Below, piece after piece: positions 1 to 8,973 of a DNA stretch of 64,000 nt. A program made the position numbers and the translations under genes. Within the stretch, counting starts at the first letter, position 1. Each line of letters starts with the position of its first letter. The notes under the pieces were generated by a model. That model ran no database searches, was not told where the DNA came from, and was given only the letters and a program-made list of their open reading frames with translations. Source of the DNA: CBFIDA01 sp965661085. GTDB taxonomy: Bacteria > Pseudomonadota > Gammaproteobacteria > Comchoanobacterales > Comchoanobacteraceae. The stretch is taken from the NCBI GenBank assembly GCA_965661085.1, contig CBFIDA010000001.1:124001-188000 (forward strand). Direction: 5' to 3'.

Positions 1-142
1 GGCGCACATTGTTGTGTCACCCCAACCTGCTCCATCATCCGACACCGTCACCTACATCACCACCCCACAACAACGGCAGACGCAGTCCGTGGACACCGTG
101 ATAGCATTGATCGACGCACTCCAACGGGAGGGCATCTTATGA
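1..142 (+). CDS. etfB: Electron transfer flavoprotein beta subunit, C-terminal end (partial)
   Basis: The gene enters from outside the window. Only the last 46 codons are present, read in the frame that ends at TGA 140-142. The visible tail ends SVDTVIALIDALQREGIL, which has the form of the EtfB C-terminus (a helix of the type VDELVDKL...GVL that reaches over to the alpha subunit). The stop overlaps the start of the next gene as ATGA, the usual etfB-etfA coupling. EtfB and EtfA form the soluble FAD/AMP heterodimer that takes electrons from acyl-CoA and related dehydrogenases. The call rests mostly on context, because the fragment is short and no AMP-binding motif is in view. Confidence 0.8.
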   Translation, partial: AHIVVSPQPAPSSDTVTYITTPQQRQTQSVDTVIALIDALQREGIL

Positions 143-1125
143 TCACCACAGCCGTCTGGTTGATTCACAATCCTCAACAATCCATCGCATCGCTGTTGGC
201 ACCCGTGCGTGCAGCACAAGACCGTGGCGAAGCCTTTGATGTCTATGTGACCGGCCATGACGTCACAAATCTGTGCCATGCAGTGCAACAATGTCAAGAT
301 GTGGCCTCTGTCATTTACACCGATGACCGCATCTATGATCATGCCACCCCAGAAACATTGACACTGTGGGGCACCGCTCATTTGTGCCACCATCCCATCA
401 TCTTAATGGCCAGCGACAGCATTGGTAAAGCCACATTGCCACGTTTGGCGGCAAAGCTGGATCGCACACAATATTCAGACATCATACGCTGGCACGGCAA
501 CAAAGGCCTGTGTCGTCATCTGTATGCCGGCAACATTGAAGCCACCATCACACCTTCACAGTCCTCTTTGTGCATCAGCATACGCACCAGTGCCTTTCAT
601 CAAGCACCCACGATGCGTACCGACGGTGCCACCGCCAAACTTGAGGCCAAACCGCCCACCCCCTCTTGGCCACACACACAACGCATTGCTTCAGAACGCC
701 CAGCATCGACAGGACCAACGCTGGCGACCGCGGACATTGTCCTCGGAGGTGGCCGAGGCTTGGGCAGTCGAGAAGCATTCGAACAGCTACAACGTCTTGG
801 ACAACGCTGGGGTGCTGCGGTCGGTGCCTCACGTGCTGCAGTGGATGCAGGATTCATGTCCAATGCCGATCAGATTGGCCAAACAGGTCAAATCATCGCA
901 CCCAAATTGTACATTGCCATCGGCATCTCTGGCGCCATGCAACACATCGCTGGCATTCTTGACAGTGACACCATTGTTGCCATCAACAGCGATCCAGATG
1001 CCCCCATCTTCAACGTGGCCAACTATAAACTGGTCATGCGCTGGCAGGATGCACTGCCGGAACTTGAACACCTTCTCGAAGCACAGGGTCATTTAGATCA
1101 GGTCTGTGCATCCAATGCAACATAA
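139..1125 (+). CDS. etfA: Electron transfer flavoprotein alpha subunit
   Basis: This is the FAD-binding subunit of the soluble electron carrier that delivers electrons from flavin dehydrogenases to ETF-quinone oxidoreductase. The 328 residues match the usual family length. The C-terminal FAD domain is clear: GGGRGLGS at about 203-210, SRAAVDAGF at 231-239, QIGQTGQ at 245-251, GISGAMQHIAG at 262-272 and NSDPDAPIF at 283-291. The N-terminal domain is less conserved. Its ATG overlaps the etfB stop (ATGA), so the two are translationally coupled. The redox partner ETF-QO lies about 5.5 kb downstream on the same strand. The alanine dehydrogenase gene follows after 9 bases. Confidence 0.95.
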   Translation: MITTAVWLIHNPQQSIASLLAPVRAAQDRGEAFDVYVTGHDVTNLCHAVQQCQDVASVIYTDDRIYDHATPETLTLWGTAHLCHHPIILMASDSIGKATLPRLAAKLDRTQYSDIIRWHGNKGLCRHLYAGNIEATITPSQSSLCISIRTSAFHQAPTMRTDGATAKLEAKPPTPSWPHTQRIASERPASTGPTLATADIVLGGGRGLGSREAFEQLQRLGQRWGAAVGASRAAVDAGFMSNADQIGQTGQIIAPKLYIAIGISGAMQHIAGILDSDTIVAINSDPDAPIFNVANYKLVMRWQDALPELEHLLEAQGHLDQVCASNAT

Positions 1126-1134
1126 GGAGCAATC

Positions 1135-2253
1135 ATGATCATTGGTGTCCCCAAAGAAATCAAAATACACGAGTACCGTGTGGGCCTCAATCCAAGCAGT
1201 GTGCACAGTTTAACAACCTTAGGACATGACGTCATCATTGAAACCCAAGCGGGCTTCAACATCGGCTACACCGATGCAGATTATGAAGCTGTGGGGGCAC
1301 GTGTTGTGCCCGATACAAAAACCGTATTTGACGAGGCGCAGTTGATTGTCAAAGTCAAAGAACCGCAATCATCTGAGTACAGCCAACTCAAACCCAATCA
1401 AACATTGTTCACTTACTTGCATTTGGCACCAGATCCTGCACAAACAAAAGGTTTGATGGCCTCTGGCTGTACCGCCATCGCTTACGAAACGGTCACCGCC
1501 AACGATGGTTCATTGCCACTTCTGACACCCATGAGTGAAGTGGCTGGCCGTTTGTCGGTACAAGCTGCTGCATACAGCCTCGAAAAACATCATGGTGGTG
1601 AGGGCATTTTATTGGGTGGTGTGCCTGGCGTTGCCCCAGCCAAAGTTGCCGTGATTGGGGGGGGGATTGTTGGCAGCCATGCGGTTCAAATGGCACTTGG
1701 CATGGGGGCACGTGTCACAGTTTTTGATCGTTCCTTACCCAAGCTCAGAGAATTCAACGAACGGTTTGGTGCTGAAGTGACCACGCTGTACGCCAACACC
1801 AAAAATCTACACAGTGTGTTGCCCTACACCGATGTCATCATTGGGGCAGTTTTGGTGCCTGGCGATGCAGCACCCAAGCTGCTCAGTCGCGAAGACCTTG
1901 GCATGATGCGTCGCGGTGCCGTGCTGGTTGATGTTGCGATTGACCAAGGCGGCTGCTTCGCGACATCCAAACCCACCACGCATCAAGATCCAACCTATGT
2001 GGTCGACGGCATTGTACATTATTGTGTGGCCAACATGCCTGGCGCGGTGCCACGCACATCGACGCAAGCGCTCAACAATGCCACATTGCCTTTTGTCATA
2101 CAATTGGCAGAAAAAGGCACCATCACAGCCCTTCGTGACAATCCACATTTGCGTCGTGGCCTCAATGTCCATCAGGGCCAAGTGACACACCCAGGGGTGG
2201 CAAAAGCTTTACAATTGTCATGCGTGGACCCTGAAACAGCCTTGGCTATCTGA
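1135..2253 (+). CDS. ald: Alanine dehydrogenase (NAD)
   Basis: It interconverts L-alanine and pyruvate plus ammonia with NAD. The 372 residues match the family. Catalytic and substrate residues can be placed by comparison with known alanine dehydrogenases: R15 in HEYRVGL, K75 in KVKEP, H96 in FTYLHLA and D270 in DVAIDQGG. The Rossmann fold starts at about 171 with VAVIGGGIVGSHA, followed by the adenosine-ribose acidic residue in VTVFDRS (198). The start is supported by TAAGGAGC seven bases upstream, which also contains the etfA stop. It probably shares the etfBA transcript and would feed alanine carbon into pyruvate. Confidence 0.96.
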   Translation: MIIGVPKEIKIHEYRVGLNPSSVHSLTTLGHDVIIETQAGFNIGYTDADYEAVGARVVPDTKTVFDEAQLIVKVKEPQSSEYSQLKPNQTLFTYLHLAPDPAQTKGLMASGCTAIAYETVTANDGSLPLLTPMSEVAGRLSVQAAAYSLEKHHGGEGILLGGVPGVAPAKVAVIGGGIVGSHAVQMALGMGARVTVFDRSLPKLREFNERFGAEVTTLYANTKNLHSVLPYTDVIIGAVLVPGDAAPKLLSREDLGMMRRGAVLVDVAIDQGGCFATSKPTTHQDPTYVVDGIVHYCVANMPGAVPRTSTQALNNATLPFVIQLAEKGTITALRDNPHLRRGLNVHQGQVTHPGVAKALQLSCVDPETALAI

Positions 2254-2299
2254 TGCTGGGTGCCCCGAGAACAACCAAACACCTTAAGGATGCTTCATC

Positions 2300-3688
2300 A
2301 TGACCACACTTCTCTGCCACAATCACACCAGCACAGCACTGACTGTTCTGACGCCTGAACAATGGGCACAGCACCCATTCCCTGAAGCACAGCGCGCATG
2401 GGTGACGCAACATGGTTTCAAGGCACATGCCAAACAATGGTGTGCATGGCCCAACGATGAAGGTGGCATCGGTGGCATCCTGGTGGGCGCCACCGAAAGC
2501 ATCTGGGATCTGGGTGGCTACGCCAGCATGCTTCCTGCAGGCCATTATCATTTTGATGCGTCTGTGGACACCGCCGATCTTGAGCATGTGGCGCTGTCCT
2601 GGGCACTGGACCAATATCGTTTCAACCGTTACACGACTAAGAAAGACGTGACACCCCGCATCTTGGTGTTGCCAACAGATGTTGACTTATCCTCCATCTG
2701 CCAAGCTTTGGAAGCCTCCAACTGGGTGAGAGACTTGATCAACACCCCCACCAACGATATGGGGCCAGATGCGTTGATGGCAGAAGCGGAAGCACTGGCG
2801 CACAGCCACCAAGCAACCATACGGGTGATCCTAGGTGATGCACTGAATACCGAAGGCTTTCCAGCGGTGTTTCAGGTGGGTCAGGCAGCGGCGCAGGCGC
2901 CTCGATTGATTGAACTGGACTGGTGTGGCGATGCCGCTGGCCCCAGCTTGACGCTCGTGGGCAAAGGTGTGTGTTTTGACACCGGTGGCCTCGACATCAA
3001 ATCGGCCGCTGGCATGCTGACCATGAAAAAAGACATGGGCGGCAGCGCACATGCACTGGGTCTGGCCAAAATGATCATGGAGGCCAAATGGCCCATACGG
3101 CTTAAAGTCTTGGTGCCTGCCGTTGAAAACAGCATTGCAGGCAATGCCTACCGCCCTGGCGACATCCTCACCATGCGTGATGGCAGCACCGTTGAAGTCA
3201 CCAATACCGATGCCGAAGGTCGGCTGATCCTGGCAGACGCTTTGACCTATGCCTGCGAACATCAACCAGATTTGCTGATTGATTTTGCCACACTGACCGG
3301 TGCGGCCCGCGTGGCCATGGGCACCGAAATTGTGGCCTTATTCAGCAACTGTCGCACTTTGGCGCAAAGTGCGGTCCAATATGGCATGGACAGCCATGAC
3401 CCAATCTGGGAACTGCCACTCTACAGCCGGTATCACCATCTGCTTGACACCCCCATTGCCACCCAAAGCAATGCAGCAAAAACCGGTTATGGTGGTGCCA
3501 TCACCGCAGCGTTGTTTCTCCAGTCTTTTGTCCAACCCACTGTACCTTGGATGCATTGTGACTTGATGGGTGCCAACACACGCAGTACAGCAGGACGCCC
3601 CAAAGGCGGCGAAGCCATGGGCATGCGTGCACTGTTTGCCATGCTGCAACACTGGCATCAAAACCCCAAAGCGCATACCGTTGGGTAA
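2300..3688 (+). CDS. M17-family leucyl aminopeptidase
   Basis: This is a cytosolic two-metal aminopeptidase that trims N-terminal residues from peptides. The M17 catalytic domain is intact: GKGVCFDTGG at 221-230 (metal/catalytic K222 and D227), K234, D245 in KKDMGG, and the signature NTDAEGRL at 302-309 (D304, E306, R308). Residues 1-150 form a poorly conserved N-terminal domain. At 462 aa it is slightly shorter than E. coli PepA (503), so it is closer to the PepB-like proteobacterial type. AAGGA sits nine bases before the ATG. It lies 46 bases after ald, suggesting a peptide-to-alanine-to-pyruvate supply line. It converges on the next gene with only 6 bases between stops. Confidence 0.92.
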   Translation: MTTLLCHNHTSTALTVLTPEQWAQHPFPEAQRAWVTQHGFKAHAKQWCAWPNDEGGIGGILVGATESIWDLGGYASMLPAGHYHFDASVDTADLEHVALSWALDQYRFNRYTTKKDVTPRILVLPTDVDLSSICQALEASNWVRDLINTPTNDMGPDALMAEAEALAHSHQATIRVILGDALNTEGFPAVFQVGQAAAQAPRLIELDWCGDAAGPSLTLVGKGVCFDTGGLDIKSAAGMLTMKKDMGGSAHALGLAKMIMEAKWPIRLKVLVPAVENSIAGNAYRPGDILTMRDGSTVEVTNTDAEGRLILADALTYACEHQPDLLIDFATLTGAARVAMGTEIVALFSNCRTLAQSAVQYGMDSHDPIWELPLYSRYHHLLDTPIATQSNAAKTGYGGAITAALFLQSFVQPTVPWMHCDLMGANTRSTAGRPKGGEAMGMRALFAMLQHWHQNPKAHTVG

Positions 3689-3694
3689 CGAGGA

Positions 3695-6574
3695 CTAATT
3701 TGCTGCTGATGGGTTCTCTTTTCCTTCTAGTTCTTTAGAAACTGACGCTCCTACACTTGAAGCAGGTCTTTGTGGTGCTTTGCTAGCCTGTTGGATTGAC
3801 TGAGGTGAAAGGGGGTTATCCAACATAAAGCTCATGGTACAACGCTCCATGTATGTTTCGGCTTTTCGGCACTTCAGCGTACAGACAGCCATCAAACACA
3901 ACAGCACCCCCATGGCAATGGTGATGGGCATGGTCAACACGGGCAAGTGAAGCACGACCAATATGGTACCAGCCAGTGCCATCACAAATTGCATTTCATG
4001 ATGGTATGGCACCGGCACACCTGCCATTTTCAACATGGCCGCCACCGACCATACCACCAAACCAGACAATACGACCATGGCCCATACCGGTGCCCCAATG
4101 GCCAAGACAGGTGCCATTTGCCATGCAAACAATGCCAATGCAAGCAGCGATAGTATGGCAGTCAATTTGCTTAGATTTTTGGAAAAACGGCTGTTTTCGT
4201 TGTAACCTGATTCATCTTTCAATTTTTCTCTCACAACCCCTTTGAACTTGGACAGTTTGTGCACATTGGCTGCAAGCTTGGTGGCCTTGTCCGTTTTGGT
4301 TTTTATCCCCAAATTGCCGCCCATCTTAGCCGCAAAAGGCGCACCTGCTGACAAAAAACACATATTGACTTGCCCGACTGAATTGGCAAGCGTGTTGGCA
4401 TCAAAATATGGGCTGGCCTGCCAAGAGGTTGAGGTATCCGCTTGTTGCTGCAAAGCATGAAAGCGCTCTGTCGTCAAGGCCACGAAAATACCCATGCGAT
4501 CTCTGGCTGTCTTACAGCCTGTGAAGGTGGGGGATAAAATGGACATCCAAGACGACAGTGTGGCTTTGGGGTTGTCATACTTGGGCTCCATCAACCCCAC
4601 CAACAATGCAAAGAAACCCAGCACCAAGCCAGTTATGGCAATGGCGGCACCAACTGGTCCCACGCCCAATGCCAGTCCAAAAATTGACATCGACAGGACA
4701 GCCAAACCAGGCAACAAGAATCTGGCATTCAGTACCCAATGGAGCCAATTGCCTATCTTCAGGAACCCTTTGCGATCCCATTCGCCAATCAAAAGCCGTT
4801 TGCCCAACATCATGACCAGTTGACTCAAAATCAGCACCCCCACCAAAGCCATGCCAACGATCATGGGGGCCATACCCATCATGATGAGTCCAATGCTCAG
4901 ACCCAATGCCACCAAAATGCTGCCAAGCGTGACCGCATACATGAGCGTCTTCTGTTTTTTTTGTTGCCGCAACGTCATGGCCAACATCATGGCAGCCTGC
5001 ATCCGACGCACAAGCTGGTTTTTTTGTTTGTCTAGCTGATGGCTCCAACACAAATCATTAGCAAAATTCTTCAATGCATCGGGACTGATGTCAGGCACTG
5101 GCGCATCGTCAATGTGCTGTAGAAAGGGGATGAATGTGGCCAATGTGGGTGTTGTATTTGACGGGCTGTCAAATTCTGGATCTTGTTCATCTGCAGTGAA
5201 TCCAAAATTATTTTGGTGGCCTTGAGGACGTTGAAGGTATTCAAGTTCACTCGCAAAACCGTCCAACATCTGCTCTGCCACAGCCTCATGAGATTCGAGA
5301 GGTGCTCGAGTCGATCGGCGAAACCAGCGTTTGGGGTTCAACCATGATAAAACAGATGCAATGCCTGTAAGAAATCGTCCAGTATCCATCGGCGTGACGG
5401 TCACTGGGAAACATATCTCTGTGTTTTCATCCTTCAGATGATCGTTCAATTTGTGATCACATGCATGCTTGATGTCTGATCCAATGATGTGCACAGCTTC
5501 ACTTTTCCACGCTCTACTGAGATGCGTTTGGAGCTCTTTCATGTTCAGACACTTAAAGAAATCGACCATGTTTTGCTCTTTGGCCTTACCCCCAAATTGA
5601 ATGGCAGGTGCATCCGTCAACAATGAATCCAAGCGTAAGACAACGGGGTTTGATTGTAACTGGGTCAACATCCAACCCCGCTCAATTTCCCCGGCAGCCT
5701 TATACCGGCTTGCCCAGTCTTCGGCATGTTTTCTAACAACCTGGCCGTACGCATCTTTCAGCTTTGCATGAAAATTACTATCGACATTAGGAGCATCTAT
5801 ATATGCTAACAAATCATCGGATTTTGCATCTGCATCGATCAATGCAGTGCCTCCTGCATAAAGCGTCAAGGTGGCATGATCCTGGTTTTGTTGCTGCTCA
5901 TCGCCAACCGTGATGACGCTCCAGTTTGCCACGATGCCTCGGTTTTTTGGGCGGGTGGATGTTGCAATATTCTTTTTTTCATCCGGTATCCATTGCCGAG
6001 TGATCATCAACTGCCGACCCTTAAGCTTTGCAAAACCCTGATAATCTAATGATTTATTGAGCACCATGACCGCATCATGCTGCATCGCCAACTGTAAGGT
6101 TTGGATGTTCTTGGTGCACGAACTCTGCATCTGTTGGGCCGCCTCCACCAAACGATTTTGGTAGCAGCGCTTCAATTGCGCAGTGTCGGGGAAGGGCTCT
6201 ATATTAATGATACCTACAAGATTTTTTTTGGTGTCCTGAAAACATTCTAAACGATTCCGACGTACTTGATTGATCACCTCTGGTAGCGTCATGGTGAGGG
6301 CCAATCGAATCAAATTGCTGTGCCATACTTTTTGATTGAAATCATCCACAGCCCCAGCATCCTTCAGATCGGGGTATTTGATGTTTTCTACAAGCTTATG
6401 ATACGCACTAATCAGCCCTTTTTGCTCTTTTACATCTGATGCTACAGCAGGCTGTTGCTTTGTATCTTGTCCTGTTTTTCTTTCATCCGGCATGCGAACG
6501 CTTCTTATTATGGTCTTATAGATAGTATAGCCCAAGTTTCTTAAATGTGTGTGAATCGTGCTTTGGTCAGCCAT
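3695..6574 (-). CDS. Large orphan polytopic membrane protein (959 aa)
   Basis: I do not recognise this protein. Residues 1 to about 550 look soluble, are rich in charged and amide residues, and show no motif I can name. The rest contains about ten hydrophobic segments: a pair near 555-605 (GLSIGLIMMGMAPMIVGMAL), a group near 630-690, and a group near 815-915. They are separated by a soluble loop of roughly 120 residues. There is no signal peptide. The tail (last 45 residues) is polar. No strong ribosome site precedes the ATG, and an internal ATG at codon 28 is an alternative start. It is divergent from the ETF-QO gene. The soluble-head, multi-pass-tail plan recalls the other orphan at 54637-56448, but I see no clear sequence match. 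Confidence 0.8.
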   Translation of the reverse strand: MADQSTIHTHLRNLGYTIYKTIIRSVRMPDERKTGQDTKQQPAVASDVKEQKGLISAYHKLVENIKYPDLKDAGAVDDFNQKVWHSNLIRLALTMTLPEVINQVRRNRLECFQDTKKNLVGIINIEPFPDTAQLKRCYQNRLVEAAQQMQSSCTKNIQTLQLAMQHDAVMVLNKSLDYQGFAKLKGRQLMITRQWIPDEKKNIATSTRPKNRGIVANWSVITVGDEQQQNQDHATLTLYAGGTALIDADAKSDDLLAYIDAPNVDSNFHAKLKDAYGQVVRKHAEDWASRYKAAGEIERGWMLTQLQSNPVVLRLDSLLTDAPAIQFGGKAKEQNMVDFFKCLNMKELQTHLSRAWKSEAVHIIGSDIKHACDHKLNDHLKDENTEICFPVTVTPMDTGRFLTGIASVLSWLNPKRWFRRSTRAPLESHEAVAEQMLDGFASELEYLQRPQGHQNNFGFTADEQDPEFDSPSNTTPTLATFIPFLQHIDDAPVPDISPDALKNFANDLCWSHQLDKQKNQLVRRMQAAMMLAMTLRQQKKQKTLMYAVTLGSILVALGLSIGLIMMGMAPMIVGMALVGVLILSQLVMMLGKRLLIGEWDRKGFLKIGNWLHWVLNARFLLPGLAVLSMSIFGLALGVGPVGAAIAITGLVLGFFALLVGLMEPKYDNPKATLSSWMSILSPTFTGCKTARDRMGIFVALTTERFHALQQQADTSTSWQASPYFDANTLANSVGQVNMCFLSAGAPFAAKMGGNLGIKTKTDKATKLAANVHKLSKFKGVVREKLKDESGYNENSRFSKNLSKLTAILSLLALALFAWQMAPVLAIGAPVWAMVVLSGLVVWSVAAMLKMAGVPVPYHHEMQFVMALAGTILVVLHLPVLTMPITIAMGVLLCLMAVCTLKCRKAETYMERCTMSFMLDNPLSPQSIQQASKAPQRPASSVGASVSKELEGKENPSAAN

Positions 6575-6596
6575 ACCGGGTCATGACCTGGGCATC

Positions 6597-6626
6597 TTGC
6601 ACGGATGAAACGGAAGATGTTATATT
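6597..6626 (+). promoter_or_regulatory. Possible sigma-70 promoter for the ETF-QO gene
   Basis: TTGCAC (6597-6602) is followed after 18 bases by TATATT (6621-6626), in the 80-base gap between the divergent 959-aa gene and the ETF-QO gene. The -10 box matches consensus at five of six positions; the -35 box is weak. The start codon is 28 bases downstream. Confidence 0.4.
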
Positions 6627-6653
6627 GATGCGTGCACTGCATGGAACAGGACC

Positions 6654-8258
6654 ATGACCGATCCAACACTCTCTTTTGATGTGCTCGTTGTGGGCGCTGG
6701 GCCTGCAGGCATGGCTTTTGCAATTCGGCTGGCCCAAAAAAGACGTGACATGCGCATTGCAGTCATCGACAAAGGTGCCAGTGTGGGCGCACACACTTTG
6801 TCGGGTGCCCTGTTGTCCACCTGTGCTTTGGATGCTTTGTTGCCAACATGGTCTGAATCCATGCCCACACATGGCATGATCCAATCGGAATCTTTGCATT
6901 ATTTGACACGCAAACATCGCATACCCTTACCCATCGTTGGCCCACTCAAACAAACTGGCCAAACACCAATTGTCAGCATCTCGCATGTTTGCCGGTGGCT
7001 TCAAGACCAGGCATCTGACTTGGGGGTTGAGGTGTATCCTGGTTTCAGTGCAACACAATTGTGTTTTGATGCTGCCAATCGAGTCTGTGGCATACAAATC
7101 GGTGATCGTGGCCTGGATCAGAACGGTCAACCCACACCACAACATCAACCCGGCATGCGCATTCATGCCAAAACCACCGTTTTGGCTGAGGGGTGCCATG
7201 GCACGCTGAGCCAACAAGCCATTCAACATTTTCAACTGCGCAAACCCAATTGCCCCCAAACTTATGGTCTTGGCATCCGTGAAGTTTGGCAAATTGACCC
7301 TGCGCACCATCGCCCTGGTCATGTACAACATACCTTGGGTTGGCCTTTGTCATCCCAAGACTATGGCGGTGGCTTCATCTATCATCTCACACAATCAAAA
7401 GTGGTGGTGGGTTTTGTGACGGCACTGGATTACCAAAACCCAACGACAGATCCGCATGCGGTGATGCAACAATTTAAAACCCATCCAAGCTTGCTGCCAA
7501 TGTGGACAGGTGGCAAACGTTTGCAATATGGCGCAAAAGCCTTGGTGGAAGGAGGATTGCAGAGTCTTCCGCAACTGCACTTTCCTGGAGGGTGTTTGAT
7601 TGGTGATGCTGCTGGCTTTCTCAATGCTGCCCAATTGAAAGGCATGCATACCGCCATGCACAGTGGCATGTTGGCCGCCGATGCACTTGATGCAATTTGG
7701 GACACACCCGGCGTACCCAATTTGGCAGGCTACACCGATGCATTTGAAAACAGCCCACTGTTTGAAGCATTGCATCGCGTACGCAATGTGCGACCCGGTT
7801 TTCAGCGCGGCCAAACATGGGGACTCATGCATGCAGCTTTCGATCAATGCGTGTTGCGTGGTCGTGCACCCTGGACACTGCCACATCGCCATGATCATTT
7901 GCAAACCCGTCCCAAACAAACGCTGCCTGCCATTGTGTATCCCAAACCAGATGGCATCATCACTTTCGATAAATCTTCTTCGCTGTATCTCAGCCATACC
8001 CAACACACCGAAGGACAGCCCTGTCATTTGAAATTGCAATCACCAGAAAAAAGCGCCACAATCAACTGGGACGTATACGGCTGTCCCGAACATCACTATT
8101 GTCCGGCAGACGTCTACCATTTTGACCCTCAAACCCGTGAAATGCGCATGCAACCGAGCAACTGTTTACACTGTAAGACTTGTGCCATCAAAGACCCAAG
8201 CCAAAACATCATCTGGACACCGCCCCAAGGTGGAGAAGGCCCCCATTATCATGACTGA
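6654..8258 (+). CDS. Electron transfer flavoprotein-ubiquinone oxidoreductase
   Basis: This membrane-associated flavo-iron-sulfur protein accepts electrons from reduced EtfAB and passes them to ubiquinone. The N-terminal FAD dinucleotide fold reads VVGAGPAGMAFAIRLA at about 11-26. The C-terminal 4Fe-4S site is complete: C483 in YCPADVY, then C504, C507 and C510 in NCLHCKTC, followed by the characteristic IKDPSQNI and GGEGPHY ends. The 534 residues are near the usual bacterial length of about 550. Its partner genes etfB and etfA are upstream in the window. The last 8 bases overlap ung, so the DNA-repair gene probably rides on this transcript. Confidence 0.95.
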   Translation: MTDPTLSFDVLVVGAGPAGMAFAIRLAQKRRDMRIAVIDKGASVGAHTLSGALLSTCALDALLPTWSESMPTHGMIQSESLHYLTRKHRIPLPIVGPLKQTGQTPIVSISHVCRWLQDQASDLGVEVYPGFSATQLCFDAANRVCGIQIGDRGLDQNGQPTPQHQPGMRIHAKTTVLAEGCHGTLSQQAIQHFQLRKPNCPQTYGLGIREVWQIDPAHHRPGHVQHTLGWPLSSQDYGGGFIYHLTQSKVVVGFVTALDYQNPTTDPHAVMQQFKTHPSLLPMWTGGKRLQYGAKALVEGGLQSLPQLHFPGGCLIGDAAGFLNAAQLKGMHTAMHSGMLAADALDAIWDTPGVPNLAGYTDAFENSPLFEALHRVRNVRPGFQRGQTWGLMHAAFDQCVLRGRAPWTLPHRHDHLQTRPKQTLPAIVYPKPDGIITFDKSSSLYLSHTQHTEGQPCHLKLQSPEKSATINWDVYGCPEHHYCPADVYHFDPQTREMRMQPSNCLHCKTCAIKDPSQNIIWTPPQGGEGPHYHD

Positions 8259-8973
8259 ATTGCCCATGCCCCCATCACACACAGATCAACCGCTCACTTG
8301 GCAGGATGTTTTGGCCGGTGAAAAAACCAAACCATACTTTCAAGACATCATGCGCACCATTCAACAAGCCCGAGCTGAAGGTAAAACGGTCTTGCCTTCA
8401 AGCCAAGCTTGTTTCAATGCCTTTCGATTCACGCCACTGGCATCCATCAAAGTGGTCATCTTGGGACAAGACCCGTATCATGGACCAGGCCAGGCCCACG
8501 GTTTGAGTTTTTCAGTGCTTCCAGGCGTGACGCCGCCACCATCCCTGAAAAACATTTTCAAAGAGCTGGCGTCAGACTGTCACACAACCCTTCCAGATCA
8601 TGGCTGTCTCCTGCCCTGGGCACAACAAGGCGTGATGCTGCTGAACACCGCCTTGTCGGTTGAAGCACATCAGGCACAAAGCCATGCACACATTGGATGG
8701 CACGCGTTCACCGACAAAGTGATACAAGTCATCAATCAACACACCACACACACGGTCTTCATGCTGTGGGGCGCGCCTGCAAAACGTAAAGCTGCACTGC
8801 TCAATGCCGACCAGCATTGCATTCTCAAAGCACCACACCCCTCGCCTTTGAGTGCCCACAGAGGATTCTTAGGGTGCAAACATTTCTCACAAGCCAATGC
8901 TTATTTACAAGCACATGGCAAAACACCCATCCACTGGCAACTCCCCCGTTCTATTAAGATGGCTCAGATGTAG
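8251..8973 (+). CDS. ung: Uracil-DNA glycosylase (family 1)
   Basis: It removes uracil from DNA, leaving an abasic site. The catalytic water-activating loop GQDPYHGP is at 72-79 (D74), and the uracil/DNA-intercalation loop HPSPLSAHRGF lies near residue 200, with the active-site His in HPSP. Length is 240 aa, slightly longer than E. coli Ung (229). I chose the ATG at 8251, which overlaps the ETF-QO stop and has GGAGAAGG upstream. The same frame stays open further upstream but runs antiparallel to nothing conserved. The 3' end overlaps the stop of the converging broken gene by about 20 bases. Confidence 0.95.
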   Translation: MTELPMPPSHTDQPLTWQDVLAGEKTKPYFQDIMRTIQQARAEGKTVLPSSQACFNAFRFTPLASIKVVILGQDPYHGPGQAHGLSFSVLPGVTPPPSLKNIFKELASDCHTTLPDHGCLLPWAQQGVMLLNTALSVEAHQAQSHAHIGWHAFTDKVIQVINQHTTHTVFMLWGAPAKRKAALLNADQHCILKAPHPSPLSAHRGFLGCKHFSQANAYLQAHGKTPIHWQLPRSIKMAQM

